From Priapulus caudatus (Eukaryota; Priapulida; Priapulimorpha; Priapulimorphida; Priapulidae), in NCBI RefSeq assembly GCF_000485595.1, contig NW_014577061.1, positions 492,824 to 556,823 of the forward strand: a stretch of DNA of 64,000 nt, in the 5' to 3' direction. The position numbers and the translations under genes are program-made. Below, piece after piece: positions 39,501-42,624 of this stretch (positions within the stretch are counted from its first letter, which is position 1; every line of letters starts with the position of its first letter). The notes beneath the pieces are model-generated. The model was not told the origin of the DNA and did no database searches. It was given only the letters and a program-made list of their open reading frames with translations.

Positions 39501-41464
39501 AGGCGCACCAAGGAGAAATATCCATATGACATAGATCCAGATGATGACATTAGGGAGAATATAATCAATTACCAGGTACGTCTTGCTGAATAAACACAAT
39601 CTCGTTTTGCCATGCAAACATTGACTCTTCCTCATCACTCATTGCGCAATATGTGACATCAACCTTGTGTGTACCAAATGCTCTTATTTACACTACGTGG
39701 CATTCACACTTGATGTCACTATGCAATAACACACAACTATGTGTGCCAGTATTTCTTCTGACCACTGAATGTACCAGTAACTCTTCCCAGCCACTGTGTG
39801 TTCGAATAACTTCTTGCCACTGCATTTACCAGTATCTTTTTTGTATCACGACTGTGTGTAGCAGGAAGTGTTCTTACGTTTGTAGATAGCAGCACGTTTT
39901 TTCCCATTGCTGCTTGTTCTAGAAGGTGTTCTCACAACTGTGTATAGCAGCAAGTGTTCTTGCGTTTGTAGGTAGCAGAAAGTGTTCTTACAACTGTGTA
40001 GCAACAGGCGTTCCTAAGTCTGTGTACGGCAGCAAGTTCATTCTGTCGTTGCTGCCTGTACCAGAAAATGTTCTTAGCATTACATAGAGCATATTTTCGT
40101 CTTGTGTCAGGATGAGGGTGGCGGGGAGGATGACCAGGATGCGTATGACATCAGCAAACTGCGCAAGCCTGCTGATTCAGACGCACCGGGCAGCAACCAA
40201 GCCAGCAAGCCCAACCACCACCGGCCGCCGACCACCGTACCTCCACTAGAGAGTGCACGGCCGGTGCGCAAGGCTCATCCCCAGTATCGTAAGTGCATCG
40301 TGTCTCGGCAGGGCCTCACGTGTGTGTACGGTTGTCAGACGTTGTTAAGACTCTTAACAGTCCTATACTTCTGCCAAAGGAAATCCACCAACTTAGGCAC
40401 TAATTTTAAGTTTAAAAAATAGGTTAATCTTTTTCAACAGGATATATATATACTAATATATATATACCACCAGATATTGTTACCAGTAAAATAACAAGGT
40501 ATATATATTATATATATATAATATATATATTATTACTATATAGTATATATAATAGGTTATTTTTACTGGTTTTCCTATGCTGCCATTAGACAGTGAATGC
40601 TAAATGGTAGGTCTCACTGTAGGTCAGCCAAGTGTAATTGATTATTTTTAATGATTCATCGTTATTGTTTCACTTCAGCGCCAGGAGAACATCCTGACAT
40701 AGAAGATTTCATTAAAAATCGCAAAGACGAAGCCGACGATGATCCCGGTGCGCCCCCTAGGGACGATGTCCGGAACTACGCGTACGAGGTATGATGGATC
40801 AAATACTCTGTGCCCAGAATATTATCTTTTTCCCACCATCTTTTACCAACTTTGTCAACTTTTCAACACCTGCACTGTCACTCTATGATGCCTGTGTTAT
40901 CTTGATCCTTCTCAACACGCCCTCAAGTAACACCTGCATTCTCCTCGTAAAAGGTTTCCGTGTTCTTGTGTTCTCGCGCCTCTCCTCCACCACTGACATC
41001 CGTCCACTGTCACATATTTTTTCTCACTAAGCCTCCCGCACACTTATTTTCTCACTGAATCTTCCGCATGCATATTTTCTTACTGAACCTCCCGCACACA
41101 TATTTTCTCACTGAGCCTCCCGCATGCACCCATGTTCTCACCGAGTGTCTTCTCTGCTGCAAGAGTGTGGCAGCACTGCTGGCTCTCTAAGTAAACGCCA
41201 GCATTCTCATGTTAAAAGCTTTCCGTGTTCTCATGTTCTCGCAACACTCTTCCACAACTGCCGTCCGTCCACCGTCGCATTTTCATTCATAAACATCCAA
41301 CATTTTCTTGCTTCTCTCCGCTGCAGGGGTGTGGCAGCACCGCTGGCTCTCTAAGCTCACTAGCCAGCGGCACTGACGACGAAGACCTCGACTTCGACCG
41401 GCTGAACAACTGGGGACCACGCTTCAACAAGCTCGCCGAGATGTATGGAGGCGAGGAGGACTGA
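5206..41464 (+). CDS. CadN: CadN-like classical cadherin gene, 38 exons, 5' end outside window
   Basis: Gene-level entry. The product is a calcium-dependent homophilic adhesion receptor of adherens junctions. Visible parts in protein order are about 14 cadherin repeats (DxNDN/DRE motifs), a membrane-proximal domain, EGF and LamG modules, a membrane helix, and a tail with p120-catenin-like and beta-catenin-binding motifs. Domain order and many local motifs follow Drosophila N-cadherin. The 38 exons sum to 7,203 nt, about 2,400 codons. Drosophila CadN has about 3,100 residues, so N-terminal repeats are missing upstream. Two short stretches, around the junction A4-A5 and between A5 and E16, are also absent from the window. 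Exons are labelled E1-E33 for those in expected genomic order and A1-A5 for five displaced cadherin-repeat exons. All junctions E1-E15, E15-A1-A2-A3-A4 and E16-E33 agree in phase. Confidence 0.95.
6253..6493 (+). CDS. CadN: Cadherin exon E2: EC repeat
   Basis: The acceptor CCCGCCAG joins E1 in phase, giving [15 protein letters not shown]. The exon completes a repeat ending in the degenerate boundary VVGNRPPQF. It ends in phase 2 at AG|GTGAGC. The codons are very GC-rich at third positions. Confidence 0.92.
6494..9809 (+). other. Intron E2-E3 with a 650-nt polypyrimidine tract
   Basis: No exon recognised. It contains a GGTGG/GC-rich stretch just after the donor and a C+T-dominated segment at about 8290-8940. 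The long Ser/Leu/Pro reading frames in that segment are composition artefacts. A C-rich stretch sits at 9617-9760, before E3. Confidence 0.8.
8290..8940 (+). repeat. Long polypyrimidine (C+T) strand-asymmetric tract
   Basis: For about 650 nt the plus strand is dominated by C and T, with short CTCTCT and CCCTCC runs and no single repeating unit. It is intronic. Such tracts can adopt triplex or H-DNA structures; that is inference here. Confidence 0.8.
9810..10035 (+). CDS. CadN: Cadherin exon E3: EC repeat core
   Basis: The acceptor is TGTGTTGCAG and the donor CTG|GTGGGT. It encodes [19 protein letters not shown] and a later LDYDDF, matching the AKSF...ELDFEDL region of Drosophila CadN. It starts with one nt and ends in phase 0. 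Third positions are GC-rich. Confidence 0.93.
10071..10235 (+). repeat. 20-bp minisatellite GGGTAGCTAACTACCNCCCC
   Basis: About eight copies of a 20-bp unit that is itself partly palindromic (GGTAG...CTACC). It starts about 35 bp after the E3 donor. Intron E3-E4 otherwise shows a dispersed repeat at 10577-10646 and no exon. Confidence 0.9.
10236..12732 (+). other. Remainder of intron E3-E4
   Basis: AT-rich sequence with no recognised exon or RNA gene apart from the short dispersed repeat near 10600. Confidence 0.7.
10577..10650 (-). repeat. Dispersed short repeat, reverse copy of 59792-59872
   Basis: The words TTAGCTCCAAGAAACGGTA and GACGTTAGTCACACAGCC occur here, and in reverse complement at 59792-59872 with a small length difference between them. 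A shorter relative (ACCGACCAGGCTCTCTGACT) is at 61465. This marks a small interspersed repeat family. Confidence 0.8.
12733..12844 (+). CDS. CadN: Cadherin exon E4: EC boundary ([10 protein letters not shown])
   Basis: The acceptor is CTCGCGCAG and the donor G|GTACGC. It encodes [20 protein letters not shown] and ends ...SMILA in phase 1. It corresponds to the conserved DVNDNAPKF boundary of CadN that follows the AKSF repeat. Confidence 0.94.
12976..13082. repeat. Long intronic inverted repeat (hairpin)
   Basis: TTTTGATCGTGACGCAGCCT at 12976 is matched in reverse complement by AGGCTGCGTCACGATCAAAA ending at 13081. The arms continue inward (CGAGTGCAATGC against GCATTGCTCTCG) around a loop of about 30 nt. 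A further pair, GGCAACCATTTTGATCGT near 12907 and CAAAATGGTTGCC near 13077, suggests more than one folding partner. Probably a foldback element remnant in intron E4-E5. Confidence 0.85.
13083..14538 (+). other. Remainder of intron E4-E5
   Basis: No exon recognised. A 57-bp segment at about 14393-14449 (...AATGACCAATTCCAATG...) recurs almost identically at 21447-21503 in intron E11-E12. Both copies run into (TA)n microsatellites. Confidence 0.75.
14539..14779 (+). CDS. CadN: Cadherin exon E5: EC repeat
   Basis: The acceptor is CACCGGCAG and the donor AG|GTGAGC. It encodes [18 protein letters not shown] through [11 protein letters not shown]; CadN has KNKNDEEPKF at this boundary. Phase 1 in, phase 2 out. 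Third positions are GC-rich. Confidence 0.94.
14884..14946 (+). pseudogene. Duplicated 3' edge of exon E5 with intact donor
   Basis: The copy repeats the last 40 nt of E5, its donor and the first intron bases (original 14742-14806). In the coding part the only differences are two synonymous changes (TTC to TTT, CAG to CAA). No acceptor precedes it, so it should not be an exon by itself. Confidence 0.85.
14950..15619 (+). repeat. Diverged tandem units in intron E5-E6
   Basis: Segments with 'CTTTAGGCACT...GTATTGAACA' recur near 15150, 15395 and 15547. 'GTCCGTTCGTCGATG' occurs near 14807 and 15230, and 'GATCCTCTTTTGGTTTC' near 15353 and 15505. The intron has grown by repeated duplication of units of roughly 150-240 bp. 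Confidence 0.75.
15464..15496 (+). pseudogene. Duplicated 5' edge of exon E6 with acceptor
   Basis: GCTCCACGCAG followed by the first 33 or so nt of E6 ([11 protein letters not shown]), with one synonymous change. It ends in AAG|GTGATC, which could even act as a donor, giving a 37-nt pseudo-exon. The true E6 starts at 15620. Confidence 0.8.
15620..16016 (+). CDS. CadN: Cadherin exon E6: EC repeat and boundary
   Basis: The acceptor is GCTCCACAG and the donor CAG|GTACGT. It encodes [18 protein letters not shown], then [13 protein letters not shown] (CadN: AMDDGSCCVNGD), the boundary [14 protein letters not shown], and [15 protein letters not shown]. The double-Cys insert is a clear CadN-family signature. 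Phase 0 out. Confidence 0.96.
15975..16309 (+). repeat. 146-bp tandem repeat triplicating the E6 donor edge
   Basis: Units begin at 15975, 16121 and 16267. Each contains 42 nt of E6 coding sequence ([14 protein letters not shown]) followed by CAG|GTACG-type donors. The extra copies differ in the coding part by one synonymous change (TCG to TCA). Use of donor 2 or 3 would add 146 or 292 nt and shift the frame. Confidence 0.93.
16546..16777 (+). CDS. CadN: Cadherin exon E7: EC repeat
   Basis: The acceptor is CTGCGCAG and the donor GG|GTTCGT. It encodes [34 protein letters not shown] and CTFVVDIT. In CadN the same place reads CSFTVEITDVNDNPPLF. Phase 1 out. Confidence 0.95.
17244..17458 (+). 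CDS. CadN: Cadherin exon E8: EC boundary and core
   Basis: The acceptor is CTTTGAAG and the donor CAG|GTACGT. It opens with the calcium motif DDNDNEPKF and encodes [17 protein letters not shown] and [12 protein letters not shown]. It starts with two nt and ends in phase 0. Confidence 0.95.
17452..17668 (+). repeat. 16-17 bp minisatellite built from the E8 donor junction
   Basis: The exon/intron junction CTCACTCAG|GTACGC is repeated in the intron about eleven more times as CACYCAGGTACGC variants. Every unit carries a CAG|GTACG-like 5' splice site. The array begins at the genuine donor (17459). Confidence 0.93.
17669..18633 (+). other. Remainder of intron E8-E9
   Basis: A two-copy tandem repeat of about 120 bp lies at 17668-17885; each copy includes the palindrome CCGAGAAATTTCTCGG or a near version of it. 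The rest is AT-rich with an ATT/ATC microsatellite near 18378-18420. No exon seen. Confidence 0.75.
18634..18884 (+). CDS. CadN: Cadherin exon E9: EC boundary ([10 protein letters not shown])
   Basis: The acceptor is AATCTGCAG and the donor AG|GTATGC. It encodes [34 protein letters not shown] and [17 protein letters not shown]. CadN has VVDRANNPPVW and VKENMPVGGKVVSIKA at the same place. Phase 2 out. Codon use is less GC-biased than in E5-E8. Confidence 0.95.
19335..19398 (+). repeat. (GTT)n microsatellite
   Basis: About 21 uninterrupted GTT units in intron E9-E10, 45 bp before the E10 acceptor. Confidence 0.98.
19443..19572 (+). CDS. CadN: Cadherin exon E10
   Basis: The acceptor is GTCTTGTAG and the donor AAG|GTAGAT. 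It encodes [27 protein letters not shown] and FNLTIRAK. In CadN the match is the HPLDYESIKEYNLTIRV region. Phase 0 out. Confidence 0.94.
19573..20375 (+). other. Intron E10-E11
   Basis: A 19-bp unit, TAGCCTTCTAACTGGTATT, repeats about three times cleanly and then degenerates (19970-20130). No exon seen. Confidence 0.7.
20376..20561 (+). CDS. CadN: Cadherin exon E11: EC boundary ([10 protein letters not shown])
   Basis: The acceptor is CTATTTCAG; the donor is CAC|GTACGT, chosen because it joins E12 in phase 0 as ...NSH|VIYEI. It encodes [18 protein letters not shown] and [12 protein letters not shown]. Confidence 0.92.
20562..21645 (+). other. Intron E11-E12
   Basis: Contains (TA)n tracts at about 20610-20651 and 21493-21540 and the 57-bp segment shared with 14393-14449. 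No exon seen. Confidence 0.75.
21646..21835 (+). CDS. CadN: Cadherin exon E12: EC core with DREKK
   Basis: The acceptor is TCCATGCAG and the donor G|GTCAGA. It encodes [30 protein letters not shown] and [14 protein letters not shown]. CadN has FDREKKGAYALEV and APSARPNSNGPNS here. Phase 1 out. Confidence 0.95.
22142..22285 (+). CDS. CadN: Cadherin exon E13: EC boundary ([10 protein letters not shown])
   Basis: The acceptor is CCCACCAG and the donor G|GTGGGT. It encodes [19 protein letters not shown] and [11 protein letters not shown]. Phase 1 in and out. Confidence 0.95.
22570..22685 (+). CDS. CadN: Cadherin exon E14
   Basis: The acceptor is TTGTTTCAG and the donor CAG|GTAACA. It encodes [19 protein letters not shown] and [10 protein letters not shown]; CadN has RIRYEITSGNIGGAF and GALDYE. 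Phase 0 out. Confidence 0.95.
22686..25375 (+). other. Intron E14-E15
   Basis: A GT/GCGT-rich tract follows the donor (22730-22860), and an AC/GC-rich tract lies at 24175-24390. A perfect 37-nt hairpin occurs at 23355-23391. No exon seen in about 2.7 kb. Confidence 0.75.
23355..23391. repeat. Perfect 17-nt-arm hairpin
   Basis: TTGAACTCAAACTGCTA and its exact reverse complement are separated by TGG. It sits after a CT-rich tract in intron E14-E15. Function unknown. Confidence 0.95.
25376..25543 (+). CDS. CadN: Cadherin exon E15: EC boundary ([10 protein letters not shown])
   Basis: The acceptor is CTTGTGTAG and the donor CAG|GTAGGT. It encodes [28 protein letters not shown] and EGLPKKILQ; CadN has RNLPKRVLQ. 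It ends in phase 0. The next genomic exon, E16, needs phase 1, so the gene order is broken here; exon A1 at 29606 is the correct continuation. Confidence 0.95.
25544..26228 (+). other. Intron after E15; short tandem duplications
   Basis: 'CTCCTCCCAAATGCTGGGC.TGGGCTTCCTTT' occurs twice (25628-25712) and 'TTTTTGGTGGAGCAGTTTC' twice (25757-25850). No exon seen. Confidence 0.7.
26229..26441 (+). CDS. CadN: Cadherin exon E16: last EC boundary
   Basis: The acceptor is TTCGGCAG and the donor A|GTGAGT. It encodes [40 protein letters not shown] and [11 protein letters not shown]. CadN has SPAMTGTSTLTVIIGDVNDN and KDIFVYNYQ. It requires one preceding nt that E15 does not supply. Confidence 0.95.
26790..26931 (+). 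CDS. CadN: Cadherin exon E17: membrane-proximal domain
   Basis: The acceptor is TCTATGCAG and the donor AG|GTATGT. It encodes [20 protein letters not shown] and SDKEF, matching the IGRVYVYDLDDWDLPDKKF motif of CadN. Phase 2 out. Confidence 0.95.
26932..27339 (+). other. Intron E17-E18
   Basis: AT-rich, with no repeat or exon noted. Confidence 0.7.
27340..27485 (+). CDS. CadN: Cadherin exon E18: membrane-proximal domain
   Basis: The acceptor is GCTTCAG and the donor G|GTACGT. It encodes [19 protein letters not shown] and FNSGSVRIT; CadN has YHLRFKVYDRKHTQTD and VNSGSVRISG. Phase 1 out. Confidence 0.95.
27486..28186 (+). other. Intron E18-E19
   Basis: 'GATACGTATTGTATTGTGAAGGGTGTATGGT' is tandemly repeated two to three times (27781-27860). 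'GAGATTGATATA' units occur at 28037-28105. No exon seen. Confidence 0.7.
28187..28281 (+). CDS. CadN: Cadherin exon E19
   Basis: The acceptor is CTGTTTTCAG and the donor TTA|GTGAGT. It encodes [18 protein letters not shown], matching the GISDEDFIRV region of CadN. Phase 0 out. Confidence 0.92.
28470..28616 (+). CDS. CadN: Cadherin exon E20
   Basis: The acceptor is CGAATTCAG and the donor GAG|GTGGGC. It encodes [13 protein letters not shown] and [19 protein letters not shown]; CadN has [19 protein letters not shown]. It continues in protein order to E21 at 30262, in phase 0. Confidence 0.95.
28617..29605 (+). other. Sequence between E20 and displaced exon A1
   Basis: No exon seen. A CCTACANTC-rich tandem repeat (29385-29590; CTACAGTCCTAC units) immediately precedes the A1 acceptor. 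One boundary of a misplaced segment must lie in this stretch or in a low-complexity flank. Confidence 0.6.
29606..29912 (+). CDS. CadN: Displaced cadherin exon A1: EC repeat
   Basis: The acceptor is CTCGCACAG and the donor G|GTTGGC. It encodes [45 protein letters not shown] and LVDENTAA. CadN has TTGEIFVLKPLDRD and LKDINDNAPIF directly after the PKRVLQ exon, so A1 belongs after E15; the phases match (0 to 0). In the genome it sits between E20 and E21, which are consecutive in the protein. A1 to E21 would break frame (1 against 0). Confidence 0.93.
30003..30112 (+). repeat. TA-rich intron repeat, copy 1
   Basis: A (TA)n tract is followed by about 90 nt of TATACGTAATGTATATGTAATG-type sequence that recurs nearly identically at 32120-32232. 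This copy follows A1; the other precedes A2, its proper partner exon. Confidence 0.9.
30262..30536 (+). CDS. CadN: Cadherin exon E21: start of EGF/LamG block
   Basis: The acceptor is TGTGTACAG and the donor TA|GTGAGT. It encodes [18 protein letters not shown] (Cad[17 protein letters not shown]), [11 protein letters not shown] and [15 protein letters not shown], the beginning of an EGF module. Phase 2 out; very GC-rich third positions. Confidence 0.95.
30740..31065 (+). repeat. Duplicated 5' edges of exon E22 in its upstream intron
   Basis: The word GCAGCTGCACGTGTCTGCA, which corresponds to the E22 acceptor and first codons, occurs near 30757 and 30903 before the genuine copy at 31062. Surrounding words (CACCTATAACGNCG, CGTATAACTGTATAAC) are repeated too. 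Both extra copies diverge after 20-30 nt and lack an open exon. Confidence 0.85.
31066..31405 (+). CDS. CadN: Cadherin exon E22: EGF end and first LamG domain
   Basis: The acceptor is GCGTTTGCAG and the donor AAG|GTGAGA. It encodes [19 protein letters not shown] and [10 protein letters not shown], then a LamG core with [19 protein letters not shown] and [13 protein letters not shown]. CadN has [19 protein letters not shown] and GEWHRIDLF. Phase 0 out; E23 is the true continuation. Confidence 0.96.
31413..31518 (+). repeat. 31-bp tandem repeat after the E22 donor
   Basis: Three near-identical copies of AGAACAGCTATGTATCTATC plus CGTGAAAGAAG, beginning eight bases into the intron. The reading frame through them is an artefact. 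Confidence 0.9.
31906..32045 (+). CDS. CadN: Displaced cadherin exon A5: EC core
   Basis: The acceptor is TCCGTTACAG and the donor G|GTGAGT. It encodes [38 protein letters not shown]. CadN has SYSIDRSSDRQRQFAI and SLDREVVPRHQVKILAIDD, one and a half repeats before the last boundary, so A5 belongs shortly before E16. It needs phase 2 on entry; neighbouring E22 ends in phase 0. Confidence 0.92.
32120..32232 (+). repeat. TA-rich intron repeat, copy 2
   Basis: Near-identical to 30003-30112. It lies just before the A2 acceptor. Confidence 0.9.
32267..32491 (+). CDS. CadN: Displaced cadherin exon A2: EC repeat
   Basis: The acceptor is GTGTGAACAG; the donor is G|GTGCAG (weak). It encodes [18 protein letters not shown] and [18 protein letters not shown]. 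CadN has VVMTMTAVDYDD and CLDRERTPDYSIQVVAMD directly after the A1 equivalent. A1 to A2 joins in phase 1. Reading into the next genomic exon, E23, would break frame. Confidence 0.93.
32678..32908 (+). CDS. CadN: Cadherin exon E23: first LamG domain, end
   Basis: The acceptor is CTCTTCGCAG and the donor CGG|GTGCGT. It encodes [28 protein letters not shown] and [14 protein letters not shown]; CadN has VVDFCKSAEI, LNVNAPLQVGG and GFDGCIRNLVHN. Joins E22 in phase 0. Confidence 0.95.
33248..33428 (+). CDS. CadN: Cadherin exon E24: EGF module
   Basis: The acceptor is TTTCTCACAG and the donor G|GTAACT. It encodes [25 protein letters not shown] and [12 protein letters not shown]; CadN has LYDLAHPG, CWEHGNCVGSLSEARC and CRPGWTGPAC. 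Phase 1 out. Confidence 0.95.
33789..33958 (+). CDS. CadN: Cadherin exon E25: second LamG domain, start
   Basis: The acceptor is CCCATGCAG and the donor GAG|GTGTGT. It encodes [34 protein letters not shown] and FDYMSLE. The CadN match is VQLRFRTREEYGELFRV. Phase 0 out. The intron before it is GT/GCGT-rich; the one after holds (TA)n tracts. Confidence 0.94.
33959..34495 (+). other. Intron E25-E26
   Basis: Two 30-bp copies of a GTGTGCATACAAG(TA)n unit sit at the donor (33958-34020), and an (AAAT)n tract at 34206-34230. No exon seen. Confidence 0.7.
34496..34682 (+). CDS. CadN: Cadherin exon E26: second LamG domain, core
   Basis: The acceptor is GTTTCTAG and the donor G|GTACAC. It encodes [35 protein letters not shown] and [13 protein letters not shown]; CadN has HFRYNLNS, VNDGQWHVVKVNRYGS and LDGGEGRRYNET. 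Phase 1 out. Confidence 0.96.
34683..35381 (+). other. Intron E26-E27
   Basis: Pyrimidine-rich centre (34900-35010). 'CTCCTTGCACGTGT...TCA.AGAGCAC' at 35110-35138 resembles the stretch just before E27 (35358-35386), another possible duplicated acceptor edge. No exon seen. Confidence 0.65.
35382..35507 (+). CDS. CadN: Cadherin exon E27: second LamG domain, end
   Basis: The acceptor is TGTCTCACTCAG and the donor G|GTACGT. It encodes [20 protein letters not shown] and [15 protein letters not shown]; CadN has WLLVDKQEGVYAGG and VRTFEVYADYQKSCL. Phase 1 out. Confidence 0.9.
35700..35875 (+). repeat. AATAAGAGAGTATATAGA minisatellite
   Basis: About eight degenerate copies of an 18-20 bp unit (GTGCAATAAGAGAGTATATA) in intron E27-E28. 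Confidence 0.85.
35935..36330 (+). repeat. Tandem repeat of about 120 bp upstream of E28
   Basis: Four diverged units share 'ATCTAAGGCTGTAGTTTTGA', 'TTGCCTCGCGATCACTC' and 'CTCACGGCGTCTCTCTCTC' words. The last unit merges into the E28 polypyrimidine tract and acceptor. Some units carry GCGCAG acceptor-like ends with no exon behind them. Confidence 0.8.
36380..36695 (+). CDS. CadN: Cadherin exon E28: LamG tail and EGF modules
   Basis: The acceptor is GACACTCTCAG and the donor AG|GTGAGC. It encodes [34 protein letters not shown] and [19 protein letters not shown], ending GDYHC. This is the DDIRLEGKHLPL-to-NECLDMPCMNGATC region of CadN. Phase 2 out; the continuation is E29. Confidence 0.95.
37124..37280 (+). 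CDS. CadN: Displaced cadherin exon A3: EC boundary ([10 protein letters not shown])
   Basis: The acceptor is GTGGTTTCAG and the donor AG|GTAAAC. It encodes [19 protein letters not shown] and [11 protein letters not shown]. CadN has GTGTASIRVKDINDMPPQF directly after the A2 equivalent. A2 to A3 joins in phase 1. It lies between E28 and E29, which split one EGF module, so it is out of place. Confidence 0.93.
37947..38064 (+). CDS. CadN: Displaced cadherin exon A4: EC core
   Basis: The acceptor is CTGTGCCCAG and the donor AAC|GTACGT. It encodes [18 protein letters not shown] and [15 protein letters not shown]; CadN has QYKVIDNSGYGADKFTM and LKIVQPLDYE. A3 to A4 joins in phase 2. The rest of this repeat is not in the window. 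Confidence 0.88.
38094..38267. mobile_element. 174-bp pogo/Tigger-like MITE with TA duplication
   Basis: The left end is CAGTCGAACCTCGGTTATCC. The reverse complement of the right end reads CAGTTAAACCTCGATTATCT. TA flanks both sides (38092-38093 and 38268-38269). Several internal ATCCGAA words occur. No coding capacity. Confidence 0.88.
38473..38482. other. Assembly gap (10 N)
   Basis: Ten N of unknown real length. A 'TACATGAATGTTACAT' tandem repeat abuts its right side, the usual reason for a gap. The missing exon(s) after A4 could lie here. Confidence 0.95.
38483..38768 (+). repeat. Minisatellite TACATGAATG/TACATTAACCA
   Basis: A higher-order tandem array of TACATGAATG, TTACATTAACCA and ACTACATGAATG units (about 48-58 bp per period) directly right of the gap. 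Confidence 0.92.
39038..39150 (+). CDS. CadN: Cadherin exon E29: last EGF end and membrane helix start
   Basis: The acceptor is CACTTGCAG and the donor A|GTAAGT. It encodes [18 protein letters not shown], then [17 protein letters not shown]. CadN has ICPDGFWGENCEL and [17 protein letters not shown]. It completes the EGF module begun in E28, in phase 2. Confidence 0.96.
39469..39575 (+). CDS. CadN: Cadherin exon E30: membrane helix end and juxtamembrane tail
   Basis: The acceptor is GTGATGCAG and the donor CAG|GTACGT. It encodes [19 protein letters not shown] and [16 protein letters not shown]; CadN has PGPDDDVRENIINYDDEGGG. This is the p120-catenin-type juxtamembrane region. Phase 0 out. Confidence 0.96.
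39576..40110 (+). other. Intron E30-E31
   Basis: Degenerate repeats of 'GTGTTCTTACGTTTGTAGATAGCAGCAAG' (about 39850-40070). No exon seen. Confidence 0.7.
40111..40288 (+). CDS. CadN: Cadherin exon E31: cytoplasmic tail
   Basis: The acceptor is TTGTGTCAG and the donor C|GTAAGT. It begins [20 protein letters not shown], the conserved juxtamembrane motif (Cad[19 protein letters not shown]), followed by a Pro/Asn/His-rich linker. Phase 1 out. Confidence 0.96.
40679..40788 (+). CDS. CadN: Cadherin exon E32: catenin-binding region, first part
   Basis: The acceptor is TTCACTTCAG and the donor GAG|GTATGA. It encodes [20 protein letters not shown] and [13 protein letters not shown]; CadN has NAPPFDDLRNYAYE. 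It is the start of the beta-catenin-binding segment. Phase 0 out. Confidence 0.97.
40789..41326 (+). other. Intron E32-E33 with duplicated acceptor edge
   Basis: Two diverged copies of a unit containing 'TTTCCGTGTTCT.GTGTTCTCGC' occur (about 40955 and 41220). 'CTCACTGAGCCTCCCGCA' units occur at 41025-41130. A partial copy of the E33 start lies at 41154-41193. Confidence 0.8.
41154..41193 (+). pseudogene. Duplicated 5' edge of exon E33
   Basis: TGCTGCAAGAGTGTGGCAGC and the next bases copy the E33 acceptor and first ten codons (GCGSTAGSL). The acceptor is damaged: CTGCAAG replaces CTGCAGG. A TAA follows Ser-Leu in this frame, so use as an exon would truncate the tail. Confidence 0.85.
41327..41464 (+). 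CDS. CadN: Cadherin exon E33: beta-catenin-binding C terminus
   Basis: The acceptor is CTCCGCTGCAG; the stop TGA is at 41462-41464. It encodes [20 protein letters not shown], then [19 protein letters not shown]. The Ser cluster and [13 protein letters not shown] are the canonical beta-catenin-binding core of classical cadherins. Confidence 0.98.
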   Translation, partial: GCGSTAGSLSSLASGTDDEDLDFDRLNNWGPRFNKLAEMYGGEED

Positions 41465-42624
41465 GTCAATCGCCGCGCGCGCGCGCATTGACGTTCCGAC
41501 GCGCCGAGACTGACCGCCGGTCAGCGGAGAGATCGGCTTCGTCGGCGACCGAGGTTCTCACAGAAGTGAACGAATGTCCAAAACTGAATGCTGGCGACGG
41601 AGGCACTCTCGGCGTGGACGGAGTGCGCCTCGGGACCGGGATCGAGGTCCGTACAGCTGGCTGAGAGTCGTCGACCAGACGACAAGGACTGATTGTCGCA
41701 GCAGCTACTACCCAGCTAGCGTGCTCCATGTGTAAAATACTCTCTGTTAATAATAATCAGTAAGCAGCTTGTGATGTGGCTACAGTGGCTCCCTCTAAGC
41801 AAGAGAACGTCTGGTGTGCTTCTATATGTTATACATATATACACATATTATGTAATATATATACATGTTATATATATGTATGTATATATATAGTGATAGG
41901 TTCATTCTGCAGGGAGAATGACTACATAGCAGCCTCTTGTTTTCTGAAGGCTGTTGTTTAGAGTGGAGGCCAGGCTTTCTGTCGTGGACCTAATTTGAAC
42001 AAATGTTTTGTAAAAACAAAATCGGGATCAACTTGTGATGTGTCTACTTCGTGTCGCTCTAGGTGGGTCTCTTTCCGTTGTGTGGGCCAATCTATGGTAG
42101 GCAAATGTCCGTTCACGTAGCTGACACTGTAAACCGTACAGCAGTATGAACAATATTTGCAGGATGTTTGAGTGCCACGGTATCATGAGATGTTTGCCGA
42201 GATATCTATTGCTGTAGTTTTGAGAAGTGAATGTGTCCATTGCTGTACAGTTGCAAATCATGAAAAATTATGATGTTTTATTGCTGAGTGAATTATAAGC
42301 TTTGATATTATTGGTGTAAAGCATTTAACAAGGGGACTCGAGACTTCTGACTGTTGCGTACATGTTAATGTTATCTAAATATTGAAGCTGCATAGATGTA
42401 GTGATAGGCGCTTCAGTTGTTCAGCAATTGGGGTGTGTTTATACTAAAATAATGTACAGATGTAGAACACATAAACCATATGTAAAAGATGACGCACTGC
42501 TAGAAGGTGTTAAAACCATGTGTGGTTCAACAGAAAAGATGCAGAATGGTGTAAGATAAGTTTTGATATATTTCCTCATATTATGTATCATCACTTATAT
42601 TCTGGTGATGATGAATCCTGGATT

